Under the pieces are notes generated by a model that had not been told where the DNA came from, searched no databases, and saw only the letters and a list, made by a program, of their open reading frames with translations. A stretch of DNA of 64,000 bases, taken from NCBI GenBank assembly GCA_964543935.1, contig CAZJAK010000003.1, positions 1 through 64,000 of the forward strand, given 5' to 3'. Shown one piece after another: positions 7,631-16,234 of this stretch (positions are counted from its first letter, which is position 1; each line of letters starts with the position of its first letter). A program made the position numbers and the translations under genes. This stretch comes from JAAYDK01 sp964543935 (GTDB lineage: Bacteria; Spirochaetota; Spirochaetia; Sphaerochaetales; Sphaerochaetaceae).

Positions 7631-8973
7631 TGAGCGCGACCGAGCAATCCTTCCACCATACCCTCACCATCGATGAAGAGCTGTGCCAAGGCTGCACCCA
7701 TTGCATGAAGCGATGCCCCACCCAGGCCATCCGCATCACCGGCGGGAAGGCCCATGTGGACAGCGAGCGTTGCATCGATTGCGGCCAGTGCATGGCGGTG
7801 TGCCCCCACCATGCCATCATCCTGCAACAAAGCGACCTCGAGCATATCTATGCCTACACTCACCGGGTGGCCATCGTCCCGGCCATGCTGTTCGGCCAAT
7901 TCGACGATTCGGTCGCCTGCGCCGACATTCTCGACGCCATTGGCCGTCTTGGTTTCACCTCGATTCAGATCGCCGAGTTCGGAATCGACATCCTCAAAGC
8001 CCTCGGAGGCCGCATCAGCGTGTACGCCGATGATAAACCGGTCATCTCCTCGTACTGCCCCGCCGTGGTGCGCCTTATCCAAATCTCGTTCCCGTCGTTG
8101 CTGCGCAACATCAACCTGATGCGGACTCCCGCCCAGATCACCGCACTGTTCACCCGCTTGGAACTAGTGGAGTCCGGGATTCCCTTGAACGAAATCGGCA
8201 TCTTCTACGTCACCCCTTGTGCCGCAAAATACGCCCAAATCAAGTCGCCCCAGTCCGATTCGCTGGGCATAATCCAAGGTGGCATCAACCTCGACTCGTT
8301 GTACAACTTGATCAAAGCCCAACTGACCAAGCACAAGGACCAGCGCCGCGAGCATGACGATTACCGTAAGCTCGGACCCATCACGAGAACATCGTTCAAA
8401 TGGGTATTGTCGAAAGGGGAAAGCTCGGCCATGCCGGGGCGAACCTTGGCAGTGGATGAGATCCACAACGTGATCAAATTCCTTGAGTTAGTGGAAGAGA
8501 ACAATCAGGACAACCTCGATTTTCTCGAACTCAGGGCCTGCGACACTGGTTGCACTGGAGGCATCTTGGCCACACGCAACCGATTCTTGGCGACCGAACG
8601 GTTGAACCACATCGCAGAAGCATTGCCTGATGTTCTTGATGAAGCGGTTGTCCACAGGATCCAACGGCAAGGGGAACGGTTGATCCGCAACCTCAAGAAC
8701 CAACGGTTGGAGGCCAAACATTCGCTGAAGCTCGACCGAGACGTGGAGACCGCCATCAGGAAAATGGAACGCGCCCATATCATCCTGCAAGCCCTGCCGG
8801 GCATAGATTGCGGTTTGTGCGGTTCGCCGACCTGTGCGGCATTGGCGGAAGACATCGTCCGTTTGCGGGCCAGCATCCGCCAGTGCATGGTCTTGAAACT
8901 CAAGAATCCTGAAGGATTGAATGCGCTAGCCCGCATATGGGGCGGCAAGGCCTCACAAGGGCAACCGGATTGA
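7630..8973 (+). CDS. Iron-only-hydrogenase-like Fe-S protein with ferredoxin domain (sensory type)
   Basis: 447 residues in three parts. First is a 2[4Fe-4S] ferredoxin domain (CQGCTHCMKRCP, CIDCGQCMAVCP). Second is a domain like the [FeFe]-hydrogenase large-subunit C-terminus. Third is a C-terminal cluster motif CGLCGSPTCAAL like that of RnfB. H-cluster-type ligands are kept in SSYCPAVV, TPCAAKY and ACDTGC, but the proton-relay Cys of the TSCCP motif is Tyr and the Met before the second Cys is Thr. That argues against ordinary hydrogenase turnover and for a sensory or electron-relay role. It overlaps the HATPase stop and converges on the M16C gene with a 21-base overlap. Confidence 0.82.
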   Translation: MSATEQSFHHTLTIDEELCQGCTHCMKRCPTQAIRITGGKAHVDSERCIDCGQCMAVCPHHAIILQQSDLEHIYAYTHRVAIVPAMLFGQFDDSVACADILDAIGRLGFTSIQIAEFGIDILKALGGRISVYADDKPVISSYCPAVVRLIQISFPSLLRNINLMRTPAQITALFTRLELVESGIPLNEIGIFYVTPCAAKYAQIKSPQSDSLGIIQGGINLDSLYNLIKAQLTKHKDQRREHDDYRKLGPITRTSFKWVLSKGESSAMPGRTLAVDEIHNVIKFLELVEENNQDNLDFLELRACDTGCTGGILATRNRFLATERLNHIAEALPDVLDEAVVHRIQRQGERLIRNLKNQRLEAKHSLKLDRDVETAIRKMERAHIILQALPGIDCGLCGSPTCAALAEDIVRLRASIRQCMVLKLKNPEGLNALARIWGGKASQGQPD

Positions 8974-11900
8974 TGGAATGGCCAAGCGGCTGGCGACAGC
9001 CGCTTCGCGCTCCAACACCTCCTGCCCGGCCAGCACGGCGATGGACGAGCATGAACGAGCCGAGGCCAACAAAGCCTCGGCCGCCTTCTTGAGGTCTTCG
9101 CTGGTAGTCGACAGGATCCAAGCCCTCCGCTTGGACCTGAACTCATCGCTGATTCCGTACATGGAGCGCCTGAAGGCCATCATGGCAGCTTCTTTGGGAT
9201 ACAACGGCTTCAACTCGCGTCCGACCAGTGAAATCACGGCCTGCTCCACGACCTTCGCATCGACACCTTCACGGGCCACTTGTTCGAGCACTCCGAGGTA
9301 GTCGTTCAACGTACCGTCGATGCGAGGATCGCGGTAACTCGAGAAGACGAACAGGCGTTCCAGCATGTCGTTGGAGGCGCTCACCCCGTAAGCCCCGCCG
9401 CTTCCACGCACCCGTTCCCACAAATGGTTGGTCGACAACAATTGACCCAACACCGACTGATGGGCTTGCAGTGCTTCCAACGGTTGGGCCGAGCGTAGCG
9501 CCATCGCCGTGAACCCTACCGATGCGGGTAGCCTGAACAACTCGATCTTGTGTTGTGATTGTGGGAAATCCGCCCGATTCCCATCCGGGAGCTTGCCCAA
9601 ACAAGGAATTGCCGCCGATACCGCCGCCAGTGAAGATGTAGCCGTATCAAGGGCGTCTTCGGAGGCGCACGCATGCAGCGTCAGGCGGGAACGGTCTATG
9701 ATCTTGGACCGCAACGCCACCAGATGTTCTCCAAGAGCGGCCACCACCGTTGGATTATCCATGTCGAGCTGCGACAGGTAAAACCACTGCGACAAGCCGT
9801 TCCACTGTTCATTCTGAGCCATGATGGGCGAGAAAACCGCACTGCAGCGTTGAGCAGCGTACATCTGGCCAGACGACGTGACATTTGCTTCGAAAGAACT
9901 GAGCAGATCGTTCACCACTGCCACGATCCGCTCGGAATCGTCGAGGCGGGCGTCTGTGAGTATCTCAGAGAGCAGGCGGCCGGCGGCCGGCGTGTCGGAG
10001 ACAAGGCTCTTCATCCTGAAGACCAAAGCCGACAAGGAGTCTCGTTCCGATTCCAGCCTTGAGCCGCACTCGAGGTAGAAGTACAAGGCTCCGGTCAATT
10101 CACGCACCCGCACGGCAACTTGGTCATAGGGAACAGCACCGATTCCGGTCATGTGCAACATCCGGGTCAACAGCGGGATGAGCAGATGCTCCTCCTCGGT
10201 CAAGTCATCGATGGCGAACATGCCGTCGAGATAGACGATACCGTTGGTCTCCATCGGTTGCAGCAGTACCGGCACATCTGTGAGCATGGCGGTCGTTTGG
10301 TTGAGGATCCTGATCTCGGCGGGCAAGTCGGAGCGCGATAACAGCGGGATCGTGGCCAGGTCCGTCTCTTCATCACGACGCTCTTGGAAGGTTTCGAACC
10401 TGACGGTGTCGGCTTTGATGAGTTCGACAGCCCCTTTTTCCATAGTGGCCAGCACTTCGTTAAGGCGCTTCTCGATGGCCTGTTCTTGCTGGACCATATG
10501 CTGCACATCGGGCACGATGCTGAGCAGGCAACGGTGCGGATTGTCCAGCAGGTGGTCCTGGATCCATTGCTCGAAGTATCCGAGGGCTGGATGATTCGAA
10601 TTTCCGGTCGGAAACAAGTTTTGCCGCTCTTCACGACGGGCGGCGATGGCTTGTTTCACTTCATCCAACGGTTTGCGCACCCGGATGGTCTCATGCGGTT
10701 GTAAACCTTGCAACCACCCGCGCATTGCACGGTTCATCGCTTTGATACCGGTCGGCATGTCGCCTGACAACTCGCGGACGCTGAATTCATGCCGCTTCAC
10801 GGCGTTGGAGACCAATTTCGGGTCGATGCCCTTCACTACCAGCTCCTTGAGGGTCTGCAAGACCAGTTCTTGAGCTTTGGAAGCATCGTCAGGATCGATT
10901 CCTTTGAATCCGACCGTGAACGGCATTTGCCTGAATCCAGTGTCCATGCCGCTTACATCGGACACATCCTTGCACAGGTGCGAGTCGATGATCGCCTTGT
11001 ATAAAGGAGCCCCGGGATTCCCCAACAGGATATCGGTGAGAATCGACAGTGTCAGGGTTTGCAGTGGTTCTTCGACCAAGGTGGTTGCCCAACTGAGGGT
11101 CACCGTGGCATCGTGCCGGTCCATCCCTTCATCGGCCACACTGGTGACGACAGCGGTTTTCGGTCTCGCCCATGGCTTGGCCAACGGGGAAGGCCCAGCC
11201 GGGCTTATGGCTGAATACCCGCACAGATAGTGGTCGTCCAACAATGCCAGCAACGGTTGTGCCGCCACCGAACCGTACAGGAACAGACGACAATTGGAGG
11301 GATGGTAATAGGTGCCGTAATAGGCGGCGAACTGGCGGTAATCGAGTCTGACGATCTCTTCGGGAGTACCGCCCGACTCAAAAAAATAAGGGGTGTCGGG
11401 ATACAGCGTCCTGATGCTTTGCCGGGCAACGATGGAATCGTGGTCCGACATCTCGCCTTTCATCTCATTGAAGACAACCCCGTCGAAATGCGGTACACCA
11501 TCAGCGTCGACGACAAGCCTGATGCCCTCTTGCCAGAAGGTTTCCTGCCGCAGCAACGGATTGAAGACCGCGTCGCTATAGACAGCGAACAGGTTCATGA
11601 AATCTTTGGGCAACACCGAGGCGGCAGGGTACACGGTGAAATCGGGATATGTCATCGCGTTCATGAACGTGTTCACGCTGCCTTTCAGCAAGGCCATGAA
11701 TGGATCCTTGACCGGATAGCGTTTAGAGCCGGCCAAGATGGAATGCTCGATGATGTGGGGAGCACCGCTATCGTTCAGCGGCGGAGTCTTGAAGATGAAT
11801 CCGAACACGCATTCGGGATCGTCGTTGGCGACATGGTAGACTTCCATGCCGGTCGCACGGTGTTTGAAAGCACGCCCCATGCCATGATAATCGTCCAATA

Positions 11901-11988
11901 CATCGACGGCCTGTACGACAAATCCATGGGACTCGTCCCCTGGTAAGAATCCAACATCCGCTTTACCGCCGAGTGCCGTTTCACCCAC
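8953..11988 (-). CDS. M16C family zinc metalloprotease (PreP/Cym1-like)
   Basis: A 1011-residue insulinase-superfamily peptidase with the inverted zinc motif HIIEH at residues 78-82 and the downstream acidic helix VVFNEMKGEMSD that supplies the third ligand. The length fits the single-chain, four-domain presequence-protease type. Relatives degrade unstructured peptides inside a closed chamber. No signal peptide is visible, so it is probably cytoplasmic. The GTG start at 11988 has GGAGG five bases upstream. It stands alone, divergent from nfo, and its 3' end overlaps the convergent iron-sulfur gene. Confidence 0.9.
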   Translation of the reverse strand: MGETALGGKADVGFLPGDESHGFVVQAVDVLDDYHGMGRAFKHRATGMEVYHVANDDPECVFGFIFKTPPLNDSGAPHIIEHSILAGSKRYPVKDPFMALLKGSVNTFMNAMTYPDFTVYPAASVLPKDFMNLFAVYSDAVFNPLLRQETFWQEGIRLVVDADGVPHFDGVVFNEMKGEMSDHDSIVARQSIRTLYPDTPYFFESGGTPEEIVRLDYRQFAAYYGTYYHPSNCRLFLYGSVAAQPLLALLDDHYLCGYSAISPAGPSPLAKPWARPKTAVVTSVADEGMDRHDATVTLSWATTLVEEPLQTLTLSILTDILLGNPGAPLYKAIIDSHLCKDVSDVSGMDTGFRQMPFTVGFKGIDPDDASKAQELVLQTLKELVVKGIDPKLVSNAVKRHEFSVRELSGDMPTGIKAMNRAMRGWLQGLQPHETIRVRKPLDEVKQAIAARREERQNLFPTGNSNHPALGYFEQWIQDHLLDNPHRCLLSIVPDVQHMVQQEQAIEKRLNEVLATMEKGAVELIKADTVRFETFQERRDEETDLATIPLLSRSDLPAEIRILNQTTAMLTDVPVLLQPMETNGIVYLDGMFAIDDLTEEEHLLIPLLTRMLHMTGIGAVPYDQVAVRVRELTGALYFYLECGSRLESERDSLSALVFRMKSLVSDTPAAGRLLSEILTDARLDDSERIVAVVNDLLSSFEANVTSSGQMYAAQRCSAVFSPIMAQNEQWNGLSQWFYLSQLDMDNPTVVAALGEHLVALRSKIIDRSRLTLHACASEDALDTATSSLAAVSAAIPCLGKLPDGNRADFPQSQHKIELFRLPASVGFTAMALRSAQPLEALQAHQSVLGQLLSTNHLWERVRGSGGAYGVSASNDMLERLFVFSSYRDPRIDGTLNDYLGVLEQVAREGVDAKVVEQAVISLVGRELKPLYPKEAAMMAFRRSMYGISDEFRSKRRAWILSTTSEDLKKAAEALLASARSCSSIAVLAGQEVLEREAAVASRLAIPSIRLPL

Positions 11989-12018
11989 ACGTTCCTCCCG
12001 TCGTCATGACAACAGATG

Positions 12019-12048
12019 ACACTAGCATGAGCACTGCCAGATTGACAA
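12019..12048 (-). promoter_or_regulatory. Possible promoter of the M16C protease gene
   Basis: Minus strand: TTGTCA (12048-12043), an 18-base spacer, TAGTGT (12024-12019). The -35 overlaps the nfo -35 on the other strand within TTGACAA. The -10 is weak. Confidence 0.35.
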
Positions 12049-12070
12049 CCCTCCGCTTCTTCCGTACCTT
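12042..12070 (+). promoter_or_regulatory. Promoter of nfo
   Basis: TTGACA (12042-12047), a 17-base spacer, TACCTT (12065-12070). A good -35 with a fair -10, 18 bases before the nfo ATG, with AAGGAG between. Confidence 0.5.
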
Positions 12071-12088
12071 GAATGACAAGGAGTCCCC

Positions 12089-12934
12089 ATGTACTACCTC
12101 GGTGCCCATGTGAGTGCTTCGGGCGGAGCCCATCAAGCGGTCGCCAACGCTGTGGCGATCGGAGCAAACGCCTTCGCCTTGTTCACGAAAAACCAAAAGC
12201 AGTGGAAAGTCCCACCCTTGAGCGAACAGGAGATAAACCAGTTCAAAACAGCCATGAAGGAAGCCGGATTTTCTGCAGCCCAAGTGCTTCCCCACGACGG
12301 TTACCTGATCAATCTCGGCAATCCCGATTCAGCCAAACGCCGCATCAGCGTCGATTCGTTCATCGACGAGATGAAACGTGTCCAGCAACTCGGCTTGGAC
12401 CGCCTGAATTTCCATCCTGGCGCCCACGTCGGCTTGGCCAGTCCAGAGGAGTCGATCGCACTGATCGCCGCAGGTATCGACGAGGCCTTGGACCAGACCG
12501 AAGGAGTGCGTGCCGTCATAGAGACAACTGCGGGGCAAGGCACTGCTTTGGGAAGGACCTTTGAAGAGCTGGCCGCCATCATCGAGCAATGCAAAGGACG
12601 CGACCGCATCGGCATCTGCATCGATACATGCCATATTTTCGCCGCCGGGTATGACATTGGCACGGCCGAGTCGTTCCAAAGGACGATGGAGGAATTCGAG
12701 CGCATCCTCGGTTTCGACCTGCTATTGGGCATGCATCTCAACGATGCAAAAAGCACCTACGGCAGCCGGGTCGACCGGCATGCCCCGCTCGGAGCGGGCA
12801 ATCTCGGTCTTGAGCCCTTCAAAGCAATGATGGGCGACAGCCGGTTCGAAAACATACCGTTAATCTTGGAAACCACCGACCCGGAGTTATGGAGCAAAGA
12901 AATCGAGATGCTGCGGTCGTTCAGCATCGCATGA
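12089..12934 (+). CDS. nfo: Endonuclease IV (AP endonuclease)
   Basis: Cleaves abasic sites in base-excision repair using three zinc ions. The 281-residue protein shows the family signatures in order: GAHVSASGG, NFHPGAHVG, IETTAGQG, CIDTCHIFAAGYD, HLNDAKSTYGSRVDRH and ILETTDPE. Start and length are standard. It is followed by a glycerophosphodiesterase gene with at most a few bases of gap or overlap. A uracil-DNA glycosylase and pol I are also encoded in this window. Confidence 0.96.
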   Translation: MYYLGAHVSASGGAHQAVANAVAIGANAFALFTKNQKQWKVPPLSEQEINQFKTAMKEAGFSAAQVLPHDGYLINLGNPDSAKRRISVDSFIDEMKRVQQLGLDRLNFHPGAHVGLASPEESIALIAAGIDEALDQTEGVRAVIETTAGQGTALGRTFEELAAIIEQCKGRDRIGICIDTCHIFAAGYDIGTAESFQRTMEEFERILGFDLLLGMHLNDAKSTYGSRVDRHAPLGAGNLGLEPFKAMMGDSRFENIPLILETTDPELWSKEIEMLRSFSIA

Positions 12935-12951
12935 AGCGAGGTATCCCCACC

Positions 12952-13734
12952 ATGTCCAGAGAATTGTTCGCAGGAATCGGCAAGCCGGTGGTGTTCGGCC
13001 ACCGTGGGCATTCGGAGGCAGCCCCGGAAAACACGATGGCAGCTTTCAGGCTGTGCGTGGAACACGGGGTACCGGCTGTCGAGCTTGATGTCCATTTGTG
13101 CAAGACAGGAGAATTGGTCGTCATCCACGACCACAAGCTCAACCGCCTAGCCGGCGTAGACGGCACTGTCGAGGAAAGCACCTTCGAGTACTTGCGATCG
13201 TTGGATGTGGGCAGCCACAAGGATGCCCGGTTTGCCAGCGAGCGGATCCCTTTGCTTAGTGAATTATTTGCTGAATGCGGCGACAAGTTGTTCTATGATG
13301 TGGAACTGAAGGTCCATGGAAAAGCCGACACTGGCTTGGCTGCCACAACATGGGAAACAATCAAAGCTTTTAAACTCGAGCATCGGTGCATGGTGTCGTC
13401 GTTCAATCCCTTTGCCGTGAGATATTTCAACCGAGCCTCAGCAAAAAGCATTCCCACCGCGGTCATCTATTGCGAGAGCGACGATGTCCCGAGGATTCTC
13501 CAGCATGGCTGGGGCAGGCACCTGGCCCAAGCGACTGTGCTGAAACCCGACCACAGACAGGTCGATGCCGCGATGGTGGCGAAGATGCGAACCGCCAAAG
13601 GGTATCCGATATCGACATGGACGGTGAACGACCGCACCGAATGCCGCCGCTTGCTCGAAGTTGGCATCGACGGCATCATCGGCAATGACCCGCTTATGTT
13701 GTTGGAAGAGGTCGCCAAGCACGCTCAGCGGTAA
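12952..13734 (+). CDS. Glycerophosphodiester phosphodiesterase (GDPD family)
   Basis: Hydrolyses glycerophosphodiesters to glycerol-3-phosphate and an alcohol. A 260-residue TIM-barrel protein with GHRGHSEAAPENT (catalytic His, metal Glu), ELDVHLCKTGELVVIHD, and the C-terminal TVNDRTECRRLLEVGIDGIIGNDP. No signal peptide is visible, so it is a cytoplasmic UgpQ-like enzyme. ATG 12952 has GAGG about ten bases upstream. An ATG at 12931 that overlaps the nfo stop (ATGA) would add seven residues and is equally possible. The 3' end overlaps the convergent lipoprotein gene by ten bases. Confidence 0.9.
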   Translation: MSRELFAGIGKPVVFGHRGHSEAAPENTMAAFRLCVEHGVPAVELDVHLCKTGELVVIHDHKLNRLAGVDGTVEESTFEYLRSLDVGSHKDARFASERIPLLSELFAECGDKLFYDVELKVHGKADTGLAATTWETIKAFKLEHRCMVSSFNPFAVRYFNRASAKSIPTAVIYCESDDVPRILQHGWGRHLAQATVLKPDHRQVDAAMVAKMRTAKGYPISTWTVNDRTECRRLLEVGIDGIIGNDPLMLLEEVAKHAQR

Positions 13735-15131
13735 AGCTCGCGCGCCATCATCCCCGAACCGACCGTCCCATAATTCTTGAATGCTTGTTGGATGGCCGCT
13801 TCGGTGGAATCTCCCCTTCCGACAGCCATGAATTGGCCCGATTCATACACATCCTGATTGGTTCTCAGATCGATGAGCCGCATCTCACCCGAAACCGTCA
13901 CGGTCGGCACTCCTGCCGCCACAGCAGTATGGGCCACTCCGACTTTTCCCATGACCAGATACCGTTGGGCGGGATAAGCCGCTTTGACTGCAATCAAGAA
14001 ATCCTCGTCATCGGCGTCGGCATGGGCCATGGCTGAAATCATGAACAATCCGTTGGCCTCGTAGCGTTGCAAAAAAGCTTCGTTGGCATGGTTCGAAGCC
14101 AACAACTCGCCTTGCAACGAGTATTCCATGACGGCTACGAGGATGCCGGCCGAGGCCCGTGCTGAAGTACGTTCGTAGGCCATGGTGATCTCTTTGGTGG
14201 CAAGCATCGTGGAAATCCGTTGGGCAGCCTCAACCGAGATGCCTTCGAAGGCCGCCAAAGCTTGGCGCATGTCGATCATGAAAGCGATCGTGCCCTTGCC
14301 GACGATGGTTGGATTGTCGGGAATATACGTGACCTGACCGTTGCTATCGGTTGAAAACCGTTCTTCATCGACATAGGGTTGTCCCATACCATCCAAGGCG
14401 TGGAAACTCGAGCGTAAGGTTGCCCCTTGAACGCGGGGGGCCAATGTCCCCGAACCACGGCGCACCAGCAACGTCACTGCCGGAATGGCTGGGTCAGGCC
14501 GTGTCATGACAAGATTCAAGCGAGAGACTATCTTGACCGCCTGCTCCACGTGGTCGGCATACTGCACCATTCCCCGTCCTTTTTCCATCGTGAATGCAAT
14601 CGAGGCCGCCTGCAGGTGTTTTTCGGCGGCTTCAATGTCGCGGTTGGCGCGAAAGGCCGCTTCAGCTTCTGAACGCAAGGCAGCCACTTGCTGTTGTTGC
14701 TGTTGTAGAAGCAGCAAAGCCGAGGTCCTCGCCTCCTCCAGCCGGTCGCGGTCACCCACAGCAAGCAGGTAGGTGGTTGTCTCGAGCTTGTCTTTAGTGG
14801 TGGCCTCTTGGGTGATCCGTAAGCCGTACAGTTCAATCCGGCCTGAGGCAATCATCTCACGCGTGAGGGGCGTGGCGATATCCTCACCGATATAATCGGA
14901 GACTTGGGCCAAGATCGACTCGATCGCCACCAAGCGGGAGCGACCTTCTTGATTGGAGACACCTTTGCCGACGAACGCCATCTGGTCACGACCCACCTGT
15001 GGTTCATACACCCACACGGGCACGCCTTCGACATTGGACCTTAACAACACTCCAAGCGATGAACAACCGCTGAGCAACAGGACAAGGAGGAGTAATAGAC
15101 TGGCAACGCACACGAAGTTCCTGTTCACCAA
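13725..15131 (-). CDS. LPP20/CsgG-like lipoprotein of unknown function
   Basis: 468 residues with a lipoprotein signal (long Leu run, lipobox LLSGC, Cys about residue 23). The segment after it (MAFVGKGVSNQEGRSRLVAIESIL) resembles LPP20-type lipoproteins. A run of six Gln starts a probable coiled coil (residues about 155-185). The C-terminal part (LVMGKVGVAHTAV through STEAAIQQAFKNYG) looks like another domain of the same type. Its start overlaps the end of the upstream barrel-like gene by seven bases, so they form an operon with pepT. The two products are probably envelope partners, but nothing shows their substrate. Confidence 0.7.
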   Translation of the reverse strand: MVNRNFVCVASLLLLLVLLLSGCSSLGVLLRSNVEGVPVWVYEPQVGRDQMAFVGKGVSNQEGRSRLVAIESILAQVSDYIGEDIATPLTREMIASGRIELYGLRITQEATTKDKLETTTYLLAVGDRDRLEEARTSALLLLQQQQQQVAALRSEAEAAFRANRDIEAAEKHLQAASIAFTMEKGRGMVQYADHVEQAVKIVSRLNLVMTRPDPAIPAVTLLVRRGSGTLAPRVQGATLRSSFHALDGMGQPYVDEERFSTDSNGQVTYIPDNPTIVGKGTIAFMIDMRQALAAFEGISVEAAQRISTMLATKEITMAYERTSARASAGILVAVMEYSLQGELLASNHANEAFLQRYEANGLFMISAMAHADADDEDFLIAVKAAYPAQRYLVMGKVGVAHTAVAAGVPTVTVSGEMRLIDLRTNQDVYESGQFMAVGRGDSTEAAIQQAFKNYGTVGSGMMARELYR

Positions 15132-16234
15132 TCAAAACCTACCGAAGCAGTCAATTTCAAACCCTTCCAAGAAGGATTGTATGCCACGAACGACGTCCCA
15201 TCGGTCGACACCCATTGACCGAAACCCAATCCGACTGCCCAGTGCAAACGGCTCGATAGCCTATGCCTGAAAGAAAAGTGCACTTCGGCACCATACAAGG
15301 CCGACCATGACAGGTCGGCGAGCAAGGCCAGCCCGGCTCCGGCTGAAGCAGCCATGCTCACTGTAGAATTGGCAAACAAGCCCGCTTGGTTGCCCGTCAG
15401 CGACGAGACCGGTACGGAGGCTTCGATTTCCACACCGGTTACCGCATCGAATCCAAGCGCTCCAGTGAAGGGAAGAGAACCTCCTAGCCAGAGCGACAAC
15501 GAAAACGGGTAAACCGGCAAGGTCTTCTTGAACCTCGCTTGCAAGCCGATGCGCTCCAGTGTTGCCTGCAGTGCCACCTCGCCTTGCCACCGCGATACTC
15601 GGGTCCTGAGAGGCATGCCCGGAACGAATTGACGCTTGCCCCATAGCCGGTGGAATTCCACAACCGTCTGAGGTTGCCCATCGTACGGTTGGTGAACCAG
15701 GGCAGTACCGAGCAGACCCACCACTTCAGAAGCATTGTCGAGCACTTCAACGAAAAGGCCTTCCTGAGGAACACCTTGGGCATATAAGGCCGAAAGAGTC
15801 CTTTGGTGGACATAATCGATGACCTCGCTCCTGCTTGTCTCGAACAAAGGTCCGACATCGTACTGCAGTTGGCCGACAACAGCTTGTCGCACAGTGCGGT
15901 CGTCCACATCGGTGAAAACAATCGTCCGGGACAATTCGTTTCGACCATAGCGCATCGTGACGGCACATGAGGCAAGCGAAAGGTCGTACATGGTCAAGCC
16001 GGTCAATCGGACTTCAAAGGTCTCCCCTGCGTCCTCTGAAAATTCCACCCGCCACCCGAACAGGATCCCGATGGCCTCGCCTACCGCACGGGAAACGGTT
16101 TTCCCGATGGTGGCTTGTGAAAACGATTCATCCATCGACAGGTCGAGGCGTGCCTGAGGCAATGTCCCGGCCTGAAGCGGGAAGCAGACCGCCAACGCGA
16201 TCAGTACAGCCAGAACCATAGCCCGTTTCGACAT
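15125..16234 (-). CDS. Secreted protein, probable outer-membrane component
   Basis: 369 residues starting MSKRAMVLAVLIALAVC, a Sec signal with probable cleavage after QAG. The first 150 residues look soluble. The C-terminal half has alternating polar and hydrophobic strands with Gly/Ala-rich turns and ends in GFDW, compatible with an outer-membrane barrel. No family was recognised. The ATG overlaps the pepT stop (TGATG) and the gene runs into the lipoprotein gene, so all three are translated from one message. Confidence 0.65.
   Translation of the reverse strand: MSKRAMVLAVLIALAVCFPLQAGTLPQARLDLSMDESFSQATIGKTVSRAVGEAIGILFGWRVEFSEDAGETFEVRLTGLTMYDLSLASCAVTMRYGRNELSRTIVFTDVDDRTVRQAVVGQLQYDVGPLFETSRSEVIDYVHQRTLSALYAQGVPQEGLFVEVLDNASEVVGLLGTALVHQPYDGQPQTVVEFHRLWGKRQFVPGMPLRTRVSRWQGEVALQATLERIGLQARFKKTLPVYPFSLSLWLGGSLPFTGALGFDAVTGVEIEASVPVSSLTGNQAGLFANSTVSMAASAGAGLALLADLSWSALYGAEVHFSFRHRLSSRLHWAVGLGFGQWVSTDGTSFVAYNPSWKGLKLTASVGFDW

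Noticed and set aside
7630..8973. Catalytic [FeFe] hydrogenase
   Set aside because: The proton-relay Cys and the Met of the active-site motifs are replaced, and no maturation genes are in the window.
14686..14715. Gln-codon run in the lipoprotein gene as a phase-variation repeat
   Set aside because: Only six codons of mixed CAA and CAG. Slippage would be in-frame and unlikely, and it reads as the start of a coiled coil.
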